64,000 nt of DNA from Sulfuritalea sp. Lineage in GTDB: Bacteria > Pseudomonadota > Gammaproteobacteria > Burkholderiales > Rhodocyclaceae. Location of the stretch: assembly GCA_021738385.1 (NCBI GenBank), contig JAIPCF010000006.1:1-64000 (forward strand), given 5' to 3'. Position 1 is the stretch's first letter. Each line of letters starts with the position of its first letter. The notes beneath the pieces are model-generated. The model saw only the letters and a program-made list of their open reading frames with translations. It did not search any database and was not told where the DNA came from. Shown piece by piece: positions 43,311 to 54,300 of this stretch. The position numbers were made by a program, and so were the translations under genes.

Positions 43311-45881
43311 CTAACCCGAGACGCTATGATCGGTTTGCTTTACCTCGCCCGCGAGCAACACAGGAATAGTCGCATTTCGCGTCACTTGATCGCTGACACT
43401 GCCCAAAAGTTTGCGGCTGAGGTCGCTACGAATATGGCGATACAGAACGATCAGATCGGCTCCGGTGTCTGTTGCGGCGGCAAGGATGCTGTCGGCAATG
43501 CGGCCCGGTTTGACGATCAATTCTGCTTCGATGCCTTCGACCTTCAGGTCTGCGATGGCAAGTCGAGCTTCATCCGCGATGGCCACCGGCAATTCTCCAC
43601 TGCTATCCGGCACCGAGAACAGCGTTATAGGCAGTCGCGCCGGCTTGGCCAGTTGGCCAGCCAGGGCGCACGCCGCGACGGACTCTTCACTGCCATCAAA
43701 CGGGACCAGAATACGCCTCTTCCACAGCCTGTTTCCGGGTGCCACCACCAATATATGGCAAGGTGCATTGGCAAGAACGCGTTGTGCCACCGGGCCCAGC
43801 TCGGCGGACACGAATGGAATCATGTGGCGTCCAATTACCAGCAGCTGGGTATGCGCCGCGTTGGCCGCAGCATGGACCTCCTGCGCCAGATCACTGCCTT
43901 GTCGCGTGATGAACTCGCAATGCACGTCTGCAGCGATTGCAGCAGTGTGAATCGTGGCGAGGCGCGCGGCCACCGTTTCCAATTGTTTCTCTTCGATGGC
44001 GACGCCTGTAACGTCTAGCGTTACGCCAAACTGACGCGCCAGGGCAATGGCCAGATCACGTGTTTCTGCCGCCATTTCGCTATCGTCGGCGGCGAGCATT
44101 AGCCGCAGGCGCCTGTCCCCGTCGGGTAGGCGGCCGGAGTGACAGGCGGCAAAAATACGTGTCTTGCATGTTCGACAGATTTCGGGGTCGAGCGTCCAGT
44201 AGAGGGCATCGGTGGGATTGGTCTTGACCGCGAAGAAGGCGCCTTCGCCAATCTGGCTGTCGTAGCCGCCCTGGCGCAGCAACTGGTAGGCGGCATCCTT
44301 CATGCGGTAAAAGTACAGGCCACCACCCATGCGCCGCCGCCGGCGTGCTTCCTGGGCGAACATTTCGGCCCCCGCAACGTCGATGAAGTTCATGCCCAGC
44401 GAGACCACCAGCACCGATTTTTGCCGCGGGTTGTCCGCATCAATCTGCTGCAAGGCTTTCTGGATGTGGTCGACGGCACCGAAGTAGGCTGAACCGTTGA
44501 TGCGCAGTACCCGCAATTGAGGACATTCGCGCTTGCCGCGCGCCTGGACGAAATGGTAGCCGCTGGCATCCACTACCGGCACTACGGGTTCAATGCCGGG
44601 TCGCGAGGTGCGATGCAAGTACATCAAAAGGGACAGCAGCACGCCACCGACAATGCCGGCCTCCAGATTCATCAGCGTGCCGATCAGCGTAACCCAGAGA
44701 ATGGCCGATTCGGACTTGCTTGTATTCCAGATCGAAGCAATATGGTGAAAATCAATCAGCCCCCAGGCAACGAGGAAGAGGATGCCGGCCATCGCCGCAT
44801 TGGGCAGGTAGGCGGCGAGCGGGGCCACTGCGAGCAGGATCAGGATCAGGATCAGCGAGGCGAAGATCGTTGCCAGCGGCGTGCGCGCCCCGGCTTCGTA
44901 ATTCACCCCAGAGCGGTTGAACGAACCCGACGAGGCATAACCGGAGAAGAACGCACCGAAGATATTCGACAGCCCCTGACCGATGAATTCCTGGTTGCCG
45001 TTGATGCGCTGTTCCGAGCGGGTGGCGATGGCACGCGCTATGGAGACCGCTTCGGTCAGGGCAAGCATGGTAATAATCAGCGCCGGACCGAAGGTCTTTT
45101 TCAGGGCCTCGAATGAAAAGTCCGGCAGGGAGAGTGGCGGCAGACCGGCGGGCAAAGCACCTACGGTCTTGATGCCTGTCTCGGCCTGACCAAGCCAGAA
45201 GTTGATGACAAAGGCGATCAGGCTGCCGCCGATCATCGCCGCGATCATGTAGGGAAATTTTTTCCAATAGCGGCGGGTGGCGATGCCGGTAGCCAGCGTG
45301 GCGACGCCGACGAAAGTGACCCAGGGGTTGATCTGGTCGAGCTGAACAAAAAATTGGTGCAGGACTTCGTAAAAGGGCACGCCGCGCGGAATGTCGATAC
45401 CGAAGAAGCTGCGGATCTGGCTGGCTGCGATCAGCACGGCAGCCCCACTGGTGAAGCCGATCACCACGGTATGAGAAATGAAGTTGACCAAGGCGCCCAT
45501 GCGGGCAAGCCCAAGCGCAAGCTGAAAGATGCCGACCTGCAGCGTGAGCGTCAGGACCAGGCCGATATATTGCGGCGTGCCGGGTTCGGCAAGGTGGTGG
45601 ATCGCGGCGTAAATGGCGATCGAGATTGCTGTGGTCGGGCCGGAGACGAGATGCCACGACGATCCGAACAGGGCGGCGACGATGGCCGGGACCATGGCCG
45701 CGTACAACCCGTATTGGGGAGGCAGACCGGCGATGGTGGCGAAGGCCACACCCTGAGGCAGAACAATCAGTGCGCCCGTGAAGCCGGCCAAAAGATCCTC
45801 GCGCAGCGAAAGCCGTGTGACCATCGGCCACCAAAGAATGAAAGGGAATAGCTTGCCCAGTTGTCCGGCTATAGGGTTCAT
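43311..45881 (-). CDS. SulP anion transporter fused to STAS and two universal-stress domains
   Basis: Taken from ATG 45881 (856 residues), where SulP homology starts. The frame stays open to 46100, and no start has a good ribosome site. The membrane part (about 1-410) has SLREDLLAGFTGALIVLPQGVAFA and GFTSGAAVLIAASQI, typical of SulP anion transporters for sulfate, bicarbonate or other anions. A STAS domain (about 430-560) follows, then a CRTCKTRIFAAC Cys cluster. Two UspA-like domains fill about 580-850 (first RLRLMLAADDSEMAAE; second ILVPFDGSEESVAA). SulP with tandem Usp is an uncommon layout and may gate transport by ATP or stress. It is divergent from the SLC13 gene across about 380 bases. 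Confidence 0.88.
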   Translation of the reverse strand: MNPIAGQLGKLFPFILWWPMVTRLSLREDLLAGFTGALIVLPQGVAFATIAGLPPQYGLYAAMVPAIVAALFGSSWHLVSGPTTAISIAIYAAIHHLAEPGTPQYIGLVLTLTLQVGIFQLALGLARMGALVNFISHTVVIGFTSGAAVLIAASQIRSFFGIDIPRGVPFYEVLHQFFVQLDQINPWVTFVGVATLATGIATRRYWKKFPYMIAAMIGGSLIAFVINFWLGQAETGIKTVGALPAGLPPLSLPDFSFEALKKTFGPALIITMLALTEAVSIARAIATRSEQRINGNQEFIGQGLSNIFGAFFSGYASSGSFNRSGVNYEAGARTPLATIFASLILILILLAVAPLAAYLPNAAMAGILFLVAWGLIDFHHIASIWNTSKSESAILWVTLIGTLMNLEAGIVGGVLLSLLMYLHRTSRPGIEPVVPVVDASGYHFVQARGKRECPQLRVLRINGSAYFGAVDHIQKALQQIDADNPRQKSVLVVSLGMNFIDVAGAEMFAQEARRRRRMGGGLYFYRMKDAAYQLLRQGGYDSQIGEGAFFAVKTNPTDALYWTLDPEICRTCKTRIFAACHSGRLPDGDRRLRLMLAADDSEMAAETRDLAIALARQFGVTLDVTGVAIEEKQLETVAARLATIHTAAIAADVHCEFITRQGSDLAQEVHAAANAAHTQLLVIGRHMIPFVSAELGPVAQRVLANAPCHILVVAPGNRLWKRRILVPFDGSEESVAACALAGQLAKPARLPITLFSVPDSSGELPVAIADEARLAIADLKVEGIEAELIVKPGRIADSILAAATDTGADLIVLYRHIRSDLSRKLLGSVSDQVTRNATIPVLLAGEVKQTDHSVSG

Positions 45882-46262
45882 TAGGGGAGGATCGATCAGT
45901 ACTGCTATGGTCGGCGAATTGACCATATTAGCAGACCTGAATATTTGGTCCCAATCGGGACAGCGGTGTTTCAAAGATACGGCGACTTGATCCGAAGATA
46001 AAAAACCTGTGACCAGAAGAGTCCCCGCTATTGTTAGGATGGATGGGTTTGTCGAAACGGCTGCTGCGGATTCAGGCGAGGGAACCTCAAAGTCAGCCAA
46101 ACGTTAACACTCAGATGCAGCGTTCCTCGTAATTGACACGATGTGATTGCGTGCGTGACGCAGCTAACACCTCGCCCGATGGCTGGGTGCGCAGTCACTC
46201 GCACTCAATGCATAGAATTGCCGGCAGCCATGAAGTCTAGGATCAACCTGAAAGATGGAAAC
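45882..46262. other. Divergent SulP/SLC13 promoter region
   Basis: Both neighbouring genes could start further out into this region (frames open from 46100 on the minus strand and 46143 on the plus strand), but the added residues show no family likeness. No other gene or repeat is seen. Confidence 0.35.
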
Positions 46263-48185
46263 ATGAAGAAAGTAGTAGCAGCCGCGATTTTCATTTCATT
46301 GGCCATTGCGGCAGCGACGGTCGCGCCGAACATGGAGATCGCCATCGTGTTCTCCATTCTGCTGCTGACGATCTATCTGTTTGCCTTTGAGGTGGTCGGG
46401 GTTGACGTCGCCGCCGTCAGCATTCTGGTGATTCTCGGCCTGATCAGCCACTTTGGCGGAGCGTTCGGCATGGCCAAGCCACTGGTGCCGGCTACCGAAC
46501 TATTCCGCGGCTTCTCCAGCAATGCGGTGATGTCCATCATTGCCGTGATGATCATCGGCGCCGGACTGGACAAGACCGGCCTCATGGGCAAGGTGGCCGG
46601 CACCATCCTGAAGTACGCCGGGCGTACCGAAGCGCGCGTCATTCCCGCGATTTCCGGCAGCGTCGGCTTCATTTCCAGCTTCATGCAGAACGTCGGCGCT
46701 GCGGCGCTGTTCCTGCCCGTGGTTAGCCGCATCTCGGCGCGCACCGGGCTTGCCATGTCGCGCCTGCTTATGCCGATGGGTTTCTGCGCAATCCTCGGCG
46801 GTACCATTACGATGGTCGGCTCAAGTCCGCTGATCCTGCTCAACGACCTGATCCTTACGTCGAATCAGGCACTGCCGGCAGCGCAGCAAATGAAAACCTG
46901 GTCGCTGTTCTCGGTGACGCCTGTTGGCCTAGCGCTGTTGACTACCGGAATCGCTTATTTCGTTCTGGCCGGGCATTTCGTGTTGCCGGGAAAGGCCGCT
47001 GACACAACAAGCAGCGGAACCGATGCAATGGATTATTTCCAGCGGCTCTACGGCCTAGACTATGCCCTCTACGAAATGGTCGTGCTGGCCGACAGTCCGG
47101 TGGTCGGCAAGGTCATTAATGATATCGAGGGGCCAAACTGCCTGCGTGTGATAGCAATCCTGCGCGGCAGCGACGACTTGCGCATGGGACCGGCGCGCGA
47201 TATCGAGATCCCCGCTGGCAGCATCCTCGGTCTACTTGGTGCGCCCGAGCGACTGCGCGAGTTTGCGGCAAAAAACGGACTGGAACTGCGCGATCATCTC
47301 GAAACCTTTGTCGAACAGCTGGCGCCGACCAAGGCGGGCATCGCCGAGGTGGTGATTCCGCCCGGCTCCAACCTGATCGGCAAGAGCGCGCGCGATGTCT
47401 GGATGCGCAAGGTGTTCGGCATATCCATGACGGCGCTGCATCGCGGTGGCGAAACGCTGCGCCTGGGTGACGGCATCCGTGACATGCCGCTGCAGGCCGG
47501 CGACGCACTGGTGGTGCATACCGGTTGGGACGCGCTGACCCACCTGAAAAAGAACAGAAATTTCGTCGTCATCACCACCGAGTATCCGCACGAGGAACTG
47601 CGGCCGAACAAGGTCAAGCCGGCGCTGGCCTTCTTCGGCGTCACGCTGGTGCTGATTCTGTTTACCGACATCCGGCTCTCGATTGCGCTGATGGCCGGCG
47701 CCGTCGGTATGATCCTCGCCGGGGTGCTCAAGATCGAAGAGGCCTACCAGGCGGTGAGCTGGAAATCGGTGTTTCTTCTGGCCAGCCTGATACCGCTCGG
47801 GCTCGCGGTGGAAACCAGCGGAACGGCGGCATGGATTGCGCAGCAGACGCTGGCCTTGCTCGGTGATACTTCGGTCTGGGTGATCCAGCTGGCGATCGCA
47901 GTGCTTGCCACCTTCTTCACGCTGGTAATGTCGAATGTCGGCGCGACGGTGTTGCTGGTGCCGCTGGCGGTGAATATCGCGATCGGCGTCGGCGCAAATC
48001 CAGCGGTGTTCGCGCTGACCGTGGCTCTGGCCACCTCCAATTCCTTCTTCCTGCCGACCCACCAGGTCAATGCCCTGATCATGGGGCCGGCCGGTTACCG
48101 CGTCGCTGATTTCATGCGAGCGGGTGGAGTCATGTCCGTGCTTTTTATCGTGGTGCTGATGGTAATGATGAATCTGTTGTTCTAG
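46263..48185 (+). CDS. SLC13-family (divalent anion) permease with central RCK_C domains
   Basis: Taken from ATG 46263 (640 residues), where the first membrane helix begins (MKKVVAAAIFISLAIAAATV). It is of the SLC13/citrate-sulfate type. The membrane halves flank a soluble centre with two RCK_C (TrkA-C) domains (about 230-460: YEMVVLADSPVVGK, then IAEVVIPPGSNLIGKSARDV). Substrate loops appear as GGTITMVGSSP in the first half and MSNVGATVLLVPL with ALATSNSFFLPTHQVNALIMGPAGYR in the second. Sodium-coupled uptake of sulfate or dicarboxylates is likely. It ends within the convergent SulP gene (4-base overlap). A decayed copy of its 3' end lies at 42521-42680. Confidence 0.88.
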   Translation: MKKVVAAAIFISLAIAAATVAPNMEIAIVFSILLLTIYLFAFEVVGVDVAAVSILVILGLISHFGGAFGMAKPLVPATELFRGFSSNAVMSIIAVMIIGAGLDKTGLMGKVAGTILKYAGRTEARVIPAISGSVGFISSFMQNVGAAALFLPVVSRISARTGLAMSRLLMPMGFCAILGGTITMVGSSPLILLNDLILTSNQALPAAQQMKTWSLFSVTPVGLALLTTGIAYFVLAGHFVLPGKAADTTSSGTDAMDYFQRLYGLDYALYEMVVLADSPVVGKVINDIEGPNCLRVIAILRGSDDLRMGPARDIEIPAGSILGLLGAPERLREFAAKNGLELRDHLETFVEQLAPTKAGIAEVVIPPGSNLIGKSARDVWMRKVFGISMTALHRGGETLRLGDGIRDMPLQAGDALVVHTGWDALTHLKKNRNFVVITTEYPHEELRPNKVKPALAFFGVTLVLILFTDIRLSIALMAGAVGMILAGVLKIEEAYQAVSWKSVFLLASLIPLGLAVETSGTAAWIAQQTLALLGDTSVWVIQLAIAVLATFFTLVMSNVGATVLLVPLAVNIAIGVGANPAVFALTVALATSNSFFLPTHQVNALIMGPAGYRVADFMRAGGVMSVLFIVVLMVMMNLLF

Positions 48186-49921
48186 TCAGCCACGATGCCC
48201 AGCTGCGTCAGTGCCGCCTTCAGTCCGTCGATGCGGCTTGGAAGTATGTGCGCGGGTTCAAGCTGTGCCAGTACTCCGTGTGTATCCAGCAGCGCCATCA
48301 CCTTGACTTTGCCGCCAATGAGAAAAGTGGCTCGTCCCTTGCCCTGGGTGCGTTGGATCATGTCCTCGATGCTGCGGGTGGTGGTGTAGTCGATGCTGGA
48401 AACGTCGGAAAGGTCAAGCACCAGAGCGTCGTATCCATCGAATTCCGCCAGACGTCTCACCATGTGCTTGGCGGCGCCGAAGCTCATCGGACCGCCCAGG
48501 TGGTAGAGCAGGATGCGTCCCCGCGCCGACGCCAGAAGAGCCCGTTCTTCGGCACTCAGCGGCGCTTCGTCATGTGGTTCGGTGATGGCCGTGATGCTGG
48601 CCAGTTGCATATCGGTGACTCGTTTCAACATCACCATGCTGGCCATGATCATGCCGACCGCGACGGCCGTTATCAGGTCGACGAAAACAGTGAGGAAGAA
48701 TACCGTGAGCATCATCATCGTTCCCGCCAGCGCCATCTTGCGCAGACGCCGGAGGTAGTCCCAGTCAATGATGTCGGTGCCAACTTTGACGAGAATTCCG
48801 GCCAGCACGGCATGCGGAACATAGCGGGCGAGCGCGCCAGCGCCGAGCACGATCGCCAGCAACACCAGCGCATGCACCATGCCTGATATTGGTGTCAGGC
48901 CACCGGCGCGGACATTCACCACCGTACGCATGGTCGCGCCAGCGCCTGGAAGCCCGCCCAGCAGTCCTGCGACCGCATTGCCGACGCCCTGTCCGATCAG
49001 TTCGCGATCGGAGTCATGGTTGGTTCGGGTAATGTTGTCGGCAACCAGCGAAGTCAGCAGCGAGTCAATGGAGCCCAGAACGGCGAGTGTCAGCGCGGAC
49101 TTGAGCATGTCGGCGGCGAGGCTAATATCAATGTGCGGAAACTGTATTGCCGGCAGCCCGGTGGGAATGTCGCCCAGGATGCTTGCCTGACCCAGTAAGT
49201 AAAGCGTTTTCCCCTCAATCTCTCGGCTGACGATGTCGCCGCCCGTGACAAGGAACAAGCCGAGGGTGCCTGCGATGAGCGCCAGCAGCGGCGCCGGGAG
49301 AATGCGGTTGAAGCGTTTAGGCCAGAGGTATACGACCAGGAGCGTGGCGCCGCCCAGCACGGCTGCGCCGGGCGCAATATTGGCTAACACTTGGGGCAGA
49401 TCGCGCACCGCCGCCATCGGGCCGGACGCGGTGACATGACCGAGAAGCGGCCCGAGTTGAAGCAGGATGATGATCACGCCTATCCCGGTCATGAATCCTG
49501 AAATCACTGGTGCAGGCACCAGGTTGATGTACTTGCCGAGCTTGAGGACGCCGAACAGTATCTGAAAGCCTCCGCCCAGTATTACCACGGTGAAGGCCAG
49601 CGCCGCGCCCTTGCCCGGATCGTCGGGATAGAGCGAGGTGTATTGCATGAATACGGCGGCCATGACCACGGTCATCGGTCCGGTGGGACCTGAAACCTGG
49701 GACGGTGTTCCGCCCAGCATTGCTGCAAAAAGGCCGACGCAAATGGCGCCGTACAATCCAGCTACCGGCCCGGCCCCGGAGGCGACGCCGAAAGCCAGGG
49801 CCAGCGGCAAGGCCACCACTGCCGCCGTAACACCGCCAAACAGGTCTCCGCGCAGATTGTCGAAGCGCAGGCCATGAATGGCGCGCTTTGCTGTTTCTTT
49901 CCATCCAGTCAATTTTTCCAT
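48182..49921 (-). CDS. SulP-family anion transporter with STAS domain
   Basis: A 579-residue classical SulP protein: membrane part about 20-430 (DLFGGVTAAVVALPLALAFGVASGAGPVAGLYGA, GVGNAVAGLLGGLPGAGATMRTVVNVRAG) and STAS about 465-575 (ILLYHLGGPMSFGAAKHMVRRL, DALVLDLSDVSSIDYTTTRSIEDM). The short N-terminus and GAGATMRT-type motif fit the BicA/SulP bicarbonate or sulfate branch. It converges with SLC13. Three SulP proteins of different C-terminal make-up lie within 20 kb, so each may be controlled in its own way. Confidence 0.92.
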   Translation of the reverse strand: MEKLTGWKETAKRAIHGLRFDNLRGDLFGGVTAAVVALPLALAFGVASGAGPVAGLYGAICVGLFAAMLGGTPSQVSGPTGPMTVVMAAVFMQYTSLYPDDPGKGAALAFTVVILGGGFQILFGVLKLGKYINLVPAPVISGFMTGIGVIIILLQLGPLLGHVTASGPMAAVRDLPQVLANIAPGAAVLGGATLLVVYLWPKRFNRILPAPLLALIAGTLGLFLVTGGDIVSREIEGKTLYLLGQASILGDIPTGLPAIQFPHIDISLAADMLKSALTLAVLGSIDSLLTSLVADNITRTNHDSDRELIGQGVGNAVAGLLGGLPGAGATMRTVVNVRAGGLTPISGMVHALVLLAIVLGAGALARYVPHAVLAGILVKVGTDIIDWDYLRRLRKMALAGTMMMLTVFFLTVFVDLITAVAVGMIMASMVMLKRVTDMQLASITAITEPHDEAPLSAEERALLASARGRILLYHLGGPMSFGAAKHMVRRLAEFDGYDALVLDLSDVSSIDYTTTRSIEDMIQRTQGKGRATFLIGGKVKVMALLDTHGVLAQLEPAHILPSRIDGLKAALTQLGIVAD

Positions 49922-49963
49922 TCTGCAATCATATCTTCAGTACGCTTGTCGCGGGTGCAACTT

Positions 49964-49983
49964 CTCGGCGTTGGTGATACGGC
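49964..49983 (+). repeat. Dispersed repeat, copy J (partial)
   Basis: Reads CTCGGCGTTGG then TGATACGGC. The first six consensus bases are not conserved. Lies 17 bases beyond the hydroxyacid dehydrogenase stop. Confidence 0.65.
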
Positions 49984-50000
49984 AAATTAGCCTCCGCCGT

Positions 50001-51179
50001 TCAGTCCGGGCGAAGCAACATCTCGCGAGTCAGGCTGCGTACATCGGTCTGGCCGCACAAGGCCAGGGCGGTAGTCATTTCGCTGCGCATCGAAGACAGC
50101 ATATGGGCGACACCGGCTTCACCGCGAGCCGCGACTGCATAGCCCCAGGCGCGGCCGAGCATGCAGGCTTTGGCGCCGAGCGCCAGCGCCTTGACGACGT
50201 CAAGGCCATTGCGCACTCCGCCGTCCATCAATACTTCAAGCTTGTCGCCGACGGCGTCTACCACTCGCGGCAACATATCGGCGCTGGCCTCAACGCCATC
50301 AAGCTGGCGCCCGCCGTGGTTGGAAACGACGATGCCGTCGGCACCGTGCACGGCGGCCAGGCGCGCATCATCCACATCGAGTATTCCCTTGAGCAGGATC
50401 TTGCCCGGCCAGTTTTCGCGCACCCAGGCCAGGTCGGCCCAGGTGATGCGCGGATCGAACTGGCTATCCACCCAGGCCTTGAATTCCGGCAGGCTGCGCG
50501 CGTCGGGCACTGCCGTTGTCAGGTTGCCGAACATCAGCGGCTTGCCCCGCATGGCGACATCCAGCAACCAGCGTGGATGCGAGATTAAATCCCAGGCCTT
50601 GGTCAGCTTGCCCGTCAGCGATTGGGCGCCGGCCATGCCGTTGCGGATGTCGCGATAGCGCGTGCCCATCACCGCCAGATCGACGGTCAGCACCAGAACC
50701 GGGCAACCCGCTGCCTGCGCGCGAATCATCAGGTCCTTTGCATAGCTCCGGTCACGCATTATGTAGAGCTGGTACCAGAACGGGGCGTTGGTCGCCGCGC
50801 GAACTTCCTCAATCGAGCATATGGATACGGTCGATTCGCAGAATGCGACACCCGCTTGTTCTGCGGCACGTGCCGCCTGTACCTCGGCCCTGCGTGCCAT
50901 GACGCCGGCCAACCCAAGCGGAGCCAGCACCAGGGGCAGATCAAGATCTTGTCCCAGCACGTGTGTGCCCAGATTCAATTGCGAGACATCGCGCATGACG
51001 CGCTGACGCAGCCGCACGCGCTGCAAGGACCGCAGATTTTCGTTCGCGGTGCGCTCGTCATAGGCGGCGCCATCAAGGTAATCAAACAGGTGTCGCGGCA
51101 GACGCCTGCGCGCCAGTTTCCGGTAGTCGCTTACGGTCGCCGGGGCGAGTCCGAGTCCGGCAGTTTCATGGTTCGTCAT
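50001..51179 (-). CDS. FMN-dependent 2-hydroxyacid dehydrogenase (LldD-like)
   Basis: A 392-residue member of the lactate dehydrogenase/glycolate oxidase/mandelate dehydrogenase family. ATG 51179 follows GGGGATCAG. Active-site residues: LFDYLDGAAYDE (Tyr/Asp region), APLGLAGVMARRAEV, the FMN stretch FWYQLYIMRD, TVDLAVMGTRYRDIRNG, KGILDVDDA (Lys) and SNHGGRQLDG (catalytic His and Arg). It oxidises an L-2-hydroxyacid to the 2-oxoacid. Lactate, mandelate or an aryl-lactate are possible; a product such as phenylglyoxylate would suit the oxidoreductase operon, but this is speculative. Membrane association is common in this family. Confidence 0.9.
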   Translation of the reverse strand: MTNHETAGLGLAPATVSDYRKLARRRLPRHLFDYLDGAAYDERTANENLRSLQRVRLRQRVMRDVSQLNLGTHVLGQDLDLPLVLAPLGLAGVMARRAEVQAARAAEQAGVAFCESTVSICSIEEVRAATNAPFWYQLYIMRDRSYAKDLMIRAQAAGCPVLVLTVDLAVMGTRYRDIRNGMAGAQSLTGKLTKAWDLISHPRWLLDVAMRGKPLMFGNLTTAVPDARSLPEFKAWVDSQFDPRITWADLAWVRENWPGKILLKGILDVDDARLAAVHGADGIVVSNHGGRQLDGVEASADMLPRVVDAVGDKLEVLMDGGVRNGLDVVKALALGAKACMLGRAWGYAVAARGEAGVAHMLSSMRSEMTTALALCGQTDVRSLTREMLLRPD

Positions 51180-51377
51180 CTGATCCCCCAAGTTTTTCGC
51201 ATATTACCGTTCCCGGCCCGGCGGGTGCGGCAGATACCAGGAACAGGGCTTGCGGCAGTGCCGCAAAAACTGGATGCCTCGTCTCCCAAAATGCATTGTT
51301 TCCTGTTTGGTTGGGTGAAACTCGGCTACCATGCAATTACCTCGGCATGCCTATCCATAAAGTTATAGATCCCTGCC

Positions 51378-54300
51378 ATGACAACGATCAACGACAAGGC
51401 TGCAGCACAGCAACTGCGAGAGTATGAGCTGATCTTTCAGCATGCGCAGGTCGGCATCCTTGTGGTTCGCGATCGCGTCATTCAGCACTGCAATCCGCGC
51501 CTCGAAAAACTTCTTGGCTATGGACCCGGTGAACTGATCGGACAGAACACCCGGCTCTTCTATCAGAGTGATCAGGCTTGGCGCGATACAGGTCAGCGTG
51601 CCTATCCGGTAATAGCTGAAACCGGTAGTTTTACCGGAGAGGTGGAGTTCCGACGTCGCGACGGCGGCGTGATCTGGTGCCAGATCATCGGTAGCCTGGT
51701 CAATCATGATAATCCGGACGAGGGCCATCTCTGGCTCTATAACGATCTCACCGAGAAACGTCAGGCCGAGAATGAGCTGAATGCGCTGCTGCAAGAGCAG
51801 ATGCTTATTTTCGAGCGCGCACATACCGGCATCATGTTTGTGCGCGACCGGGTGATCCTGCGCTGTAACCCCCGCTTTGAGGCCATGTTCGGGCATTCGC
51901 CGGGCGTGTTGATCGGACAATCGACTCGCGTGCTTTTCCCCGACGAGAAAACCTGGGCTGAAAATGGCGAGCGGGTCTACGCGATTCTTAGCGAGACTGG
52001 CGTCTTTGATGACAACCTGGACTACGTGCGTGGCGACGGTTCGCCGATCTGCTGCCATGTCATCAGCAGCCTGCTTGAAGCGGGCAACCCGGCAGCGGGC
52101 ACGGTCTGGTTGTATGAGGACATCACCGCTCGCCGCGCCACGGAGCAGGCGCTGGCTCAAAGCCACTGGGAGCAGCAGCTGATTTTCGACAATGCGTTGA
52201 TTGGAATTTCTTATCAACGCAATCGAACAATCTTGCGCTGCAATCACCGGCTCGAGGAAATGTTTGGCTATGCGCAGGGGGAACTCGCCGGAAAGTCTGC
52301 GCGAGTGATGTTCACCAGCGAGAGCGACTGGGCAGAGACCGGCCGTCGCATTTACCGCGAAACCGGTGGCGCAAAGACCTTTGACGGAGAAATTCACTAC
52401 TGCAAGCGTGACGGCACACCATTTTGGGTTCGTGTCATCGGCCGCACTGTCGATGTCGCGGATGGCAGCGAGACCTGGATCTGGACCTACGATGACATCA
52501 CCGCGCGCCGCGCGGCCGAGGAGGCGCTGACCAAAAATGCCGCAGAGTACGCGCTGATTTTCGACAACGCGCTGATTGGTATTTCCTATCATCGCAACCG
52601 CGTCATTCAGCGCTGCAATCCGCGTTTCGAGGAGATACTGGGCTACGGACCGGGCGAACTCGCCGGCAAGTCAACCCGGATCTACTACGCCAGTGATGAA
52701 GACTGGGAGGCAATGGGTCGTCACGTGTTCGGTGCGGATACCCATCGACAAACCTTCGAGGATGAACTCTGCTTCTATCGGCGTGATGGATCGCCGGTTT
52801 GGGTTCATGTCATCGGCCGCACTGTTGACTCCCCCGATGGTGAAACCTGGATCTGGATTTACGACGACATTACCGCCCGCCGTGCCACGGAGCGGGCACT
52901 GGAAGTGAGCCATCAGGAACAGCAGCTGATTTTCGACAATGCGCTGATCGGCATTGCCTACATGCGCGACCGGGTACTGCTTCGCTGCAACAGGACATTC
53001 GAAGAAATTTACTGTTTCGCGCCGGGCGAACCCATCGGCAAGACCACGCGCTTGATGTTCTTCAGCGAAGAAGATTTCGAGAACATCGGACATCGCTTGC
53101 AAGCTGCTGGTGAGCAGGGCCAGGGATTCTCCGAAGAAGTTCGTTACCAGCGGCAAGACGGAACGCCTATCTGGGTGCGCGTCAATGGACAGCCGATTCA
53201 GGAGGCCCAGGGCCAGGTCTGGATCTGGACTTGTCAGGATGTCACCCGGCAACACCAGGCAGAGGAAGCGCTGCGCCTGAGTTATCGTGAGATGGAGCAA
53301 CGGGTGGCCGAGCGCACCGCAGAAGTCTCGCGGCAATTGAACTTCATGGAACAGTTGATTGAGTCGATTCCCGGTCCGGTGTTCTACAAGGATAGAGGCG
53401 GGCGCTATCTGGGTTTCAATCAGCGCTATCTTGAGTTTCTGGGAATGCCTCGCGACAAGTTGCTTGGCGCCACGGTATATGACATCGCGCCCAAAGAACT
53501 TGCCGATCGCTACAAAGCTGCCGATGATCAATTGTTCAATAAGCCTGGCGCGCAAGTGTATGAGACACAGGTTCAGCCGGCCAATGGCGAGCGGCGCGAC
53601 GTCTTGTTCCACAAGGCCACGTTTTCAGACGCCGACGGCCGCGTGGGCGGACTCATCGGCGTGATGTTCGACATTACCGAGCGCAAGCGCATGGAAGAGC
53701 GGATGCAGCAGGCTGCAACCGTTTTTGACACCAGTCTGGAGGGCATCACCATCACCGCGTCGGATGGTTCGATCATTGCCGTTAACCGTGCTTTCACCGA
53801 GATCACGGGTTACAGCGAGAGCGAAGTGATAGGGCGCAATCCGCGGATTTTGCAGTCGGATCGACAGGAGCCGAGCTTCTATCGCGAGATGTGGGACACC
53901 ATTGGTCGTGAGGGTCGCTGGCAGGGTGAGCTTTGGAACAAGCGCAAGGATGGCAGCCTGTACCCGGAATCGCTGACCATCAGTGCCGTCAAAGACGCTA
54001 CCGGCAGGCTTATGCACTTTGTCGGTGTTTTTTCCGACATCACAGAGATCCGGCGGGCCAATGATCTGCTCGCTCATCAGGCCCACCATGATCATCTTAC
54101 GGGCCTGCCAAACCGCCTGCTGCTGGAAGACCGGCTGCATGGCGCTTTGCTGCGTGCCCAGCGCGAACAGTCGCAGGTGGCGGTGATGTTTATCGATCTG
54201 GACCGCTTCAAGAACATTAACGACAGCCTCGGCCACAACGTTGGCGATACTGTTTTACGCGAAGTGGCCAGACGTTTCGGCAACTTGATACGCGAGTCGG

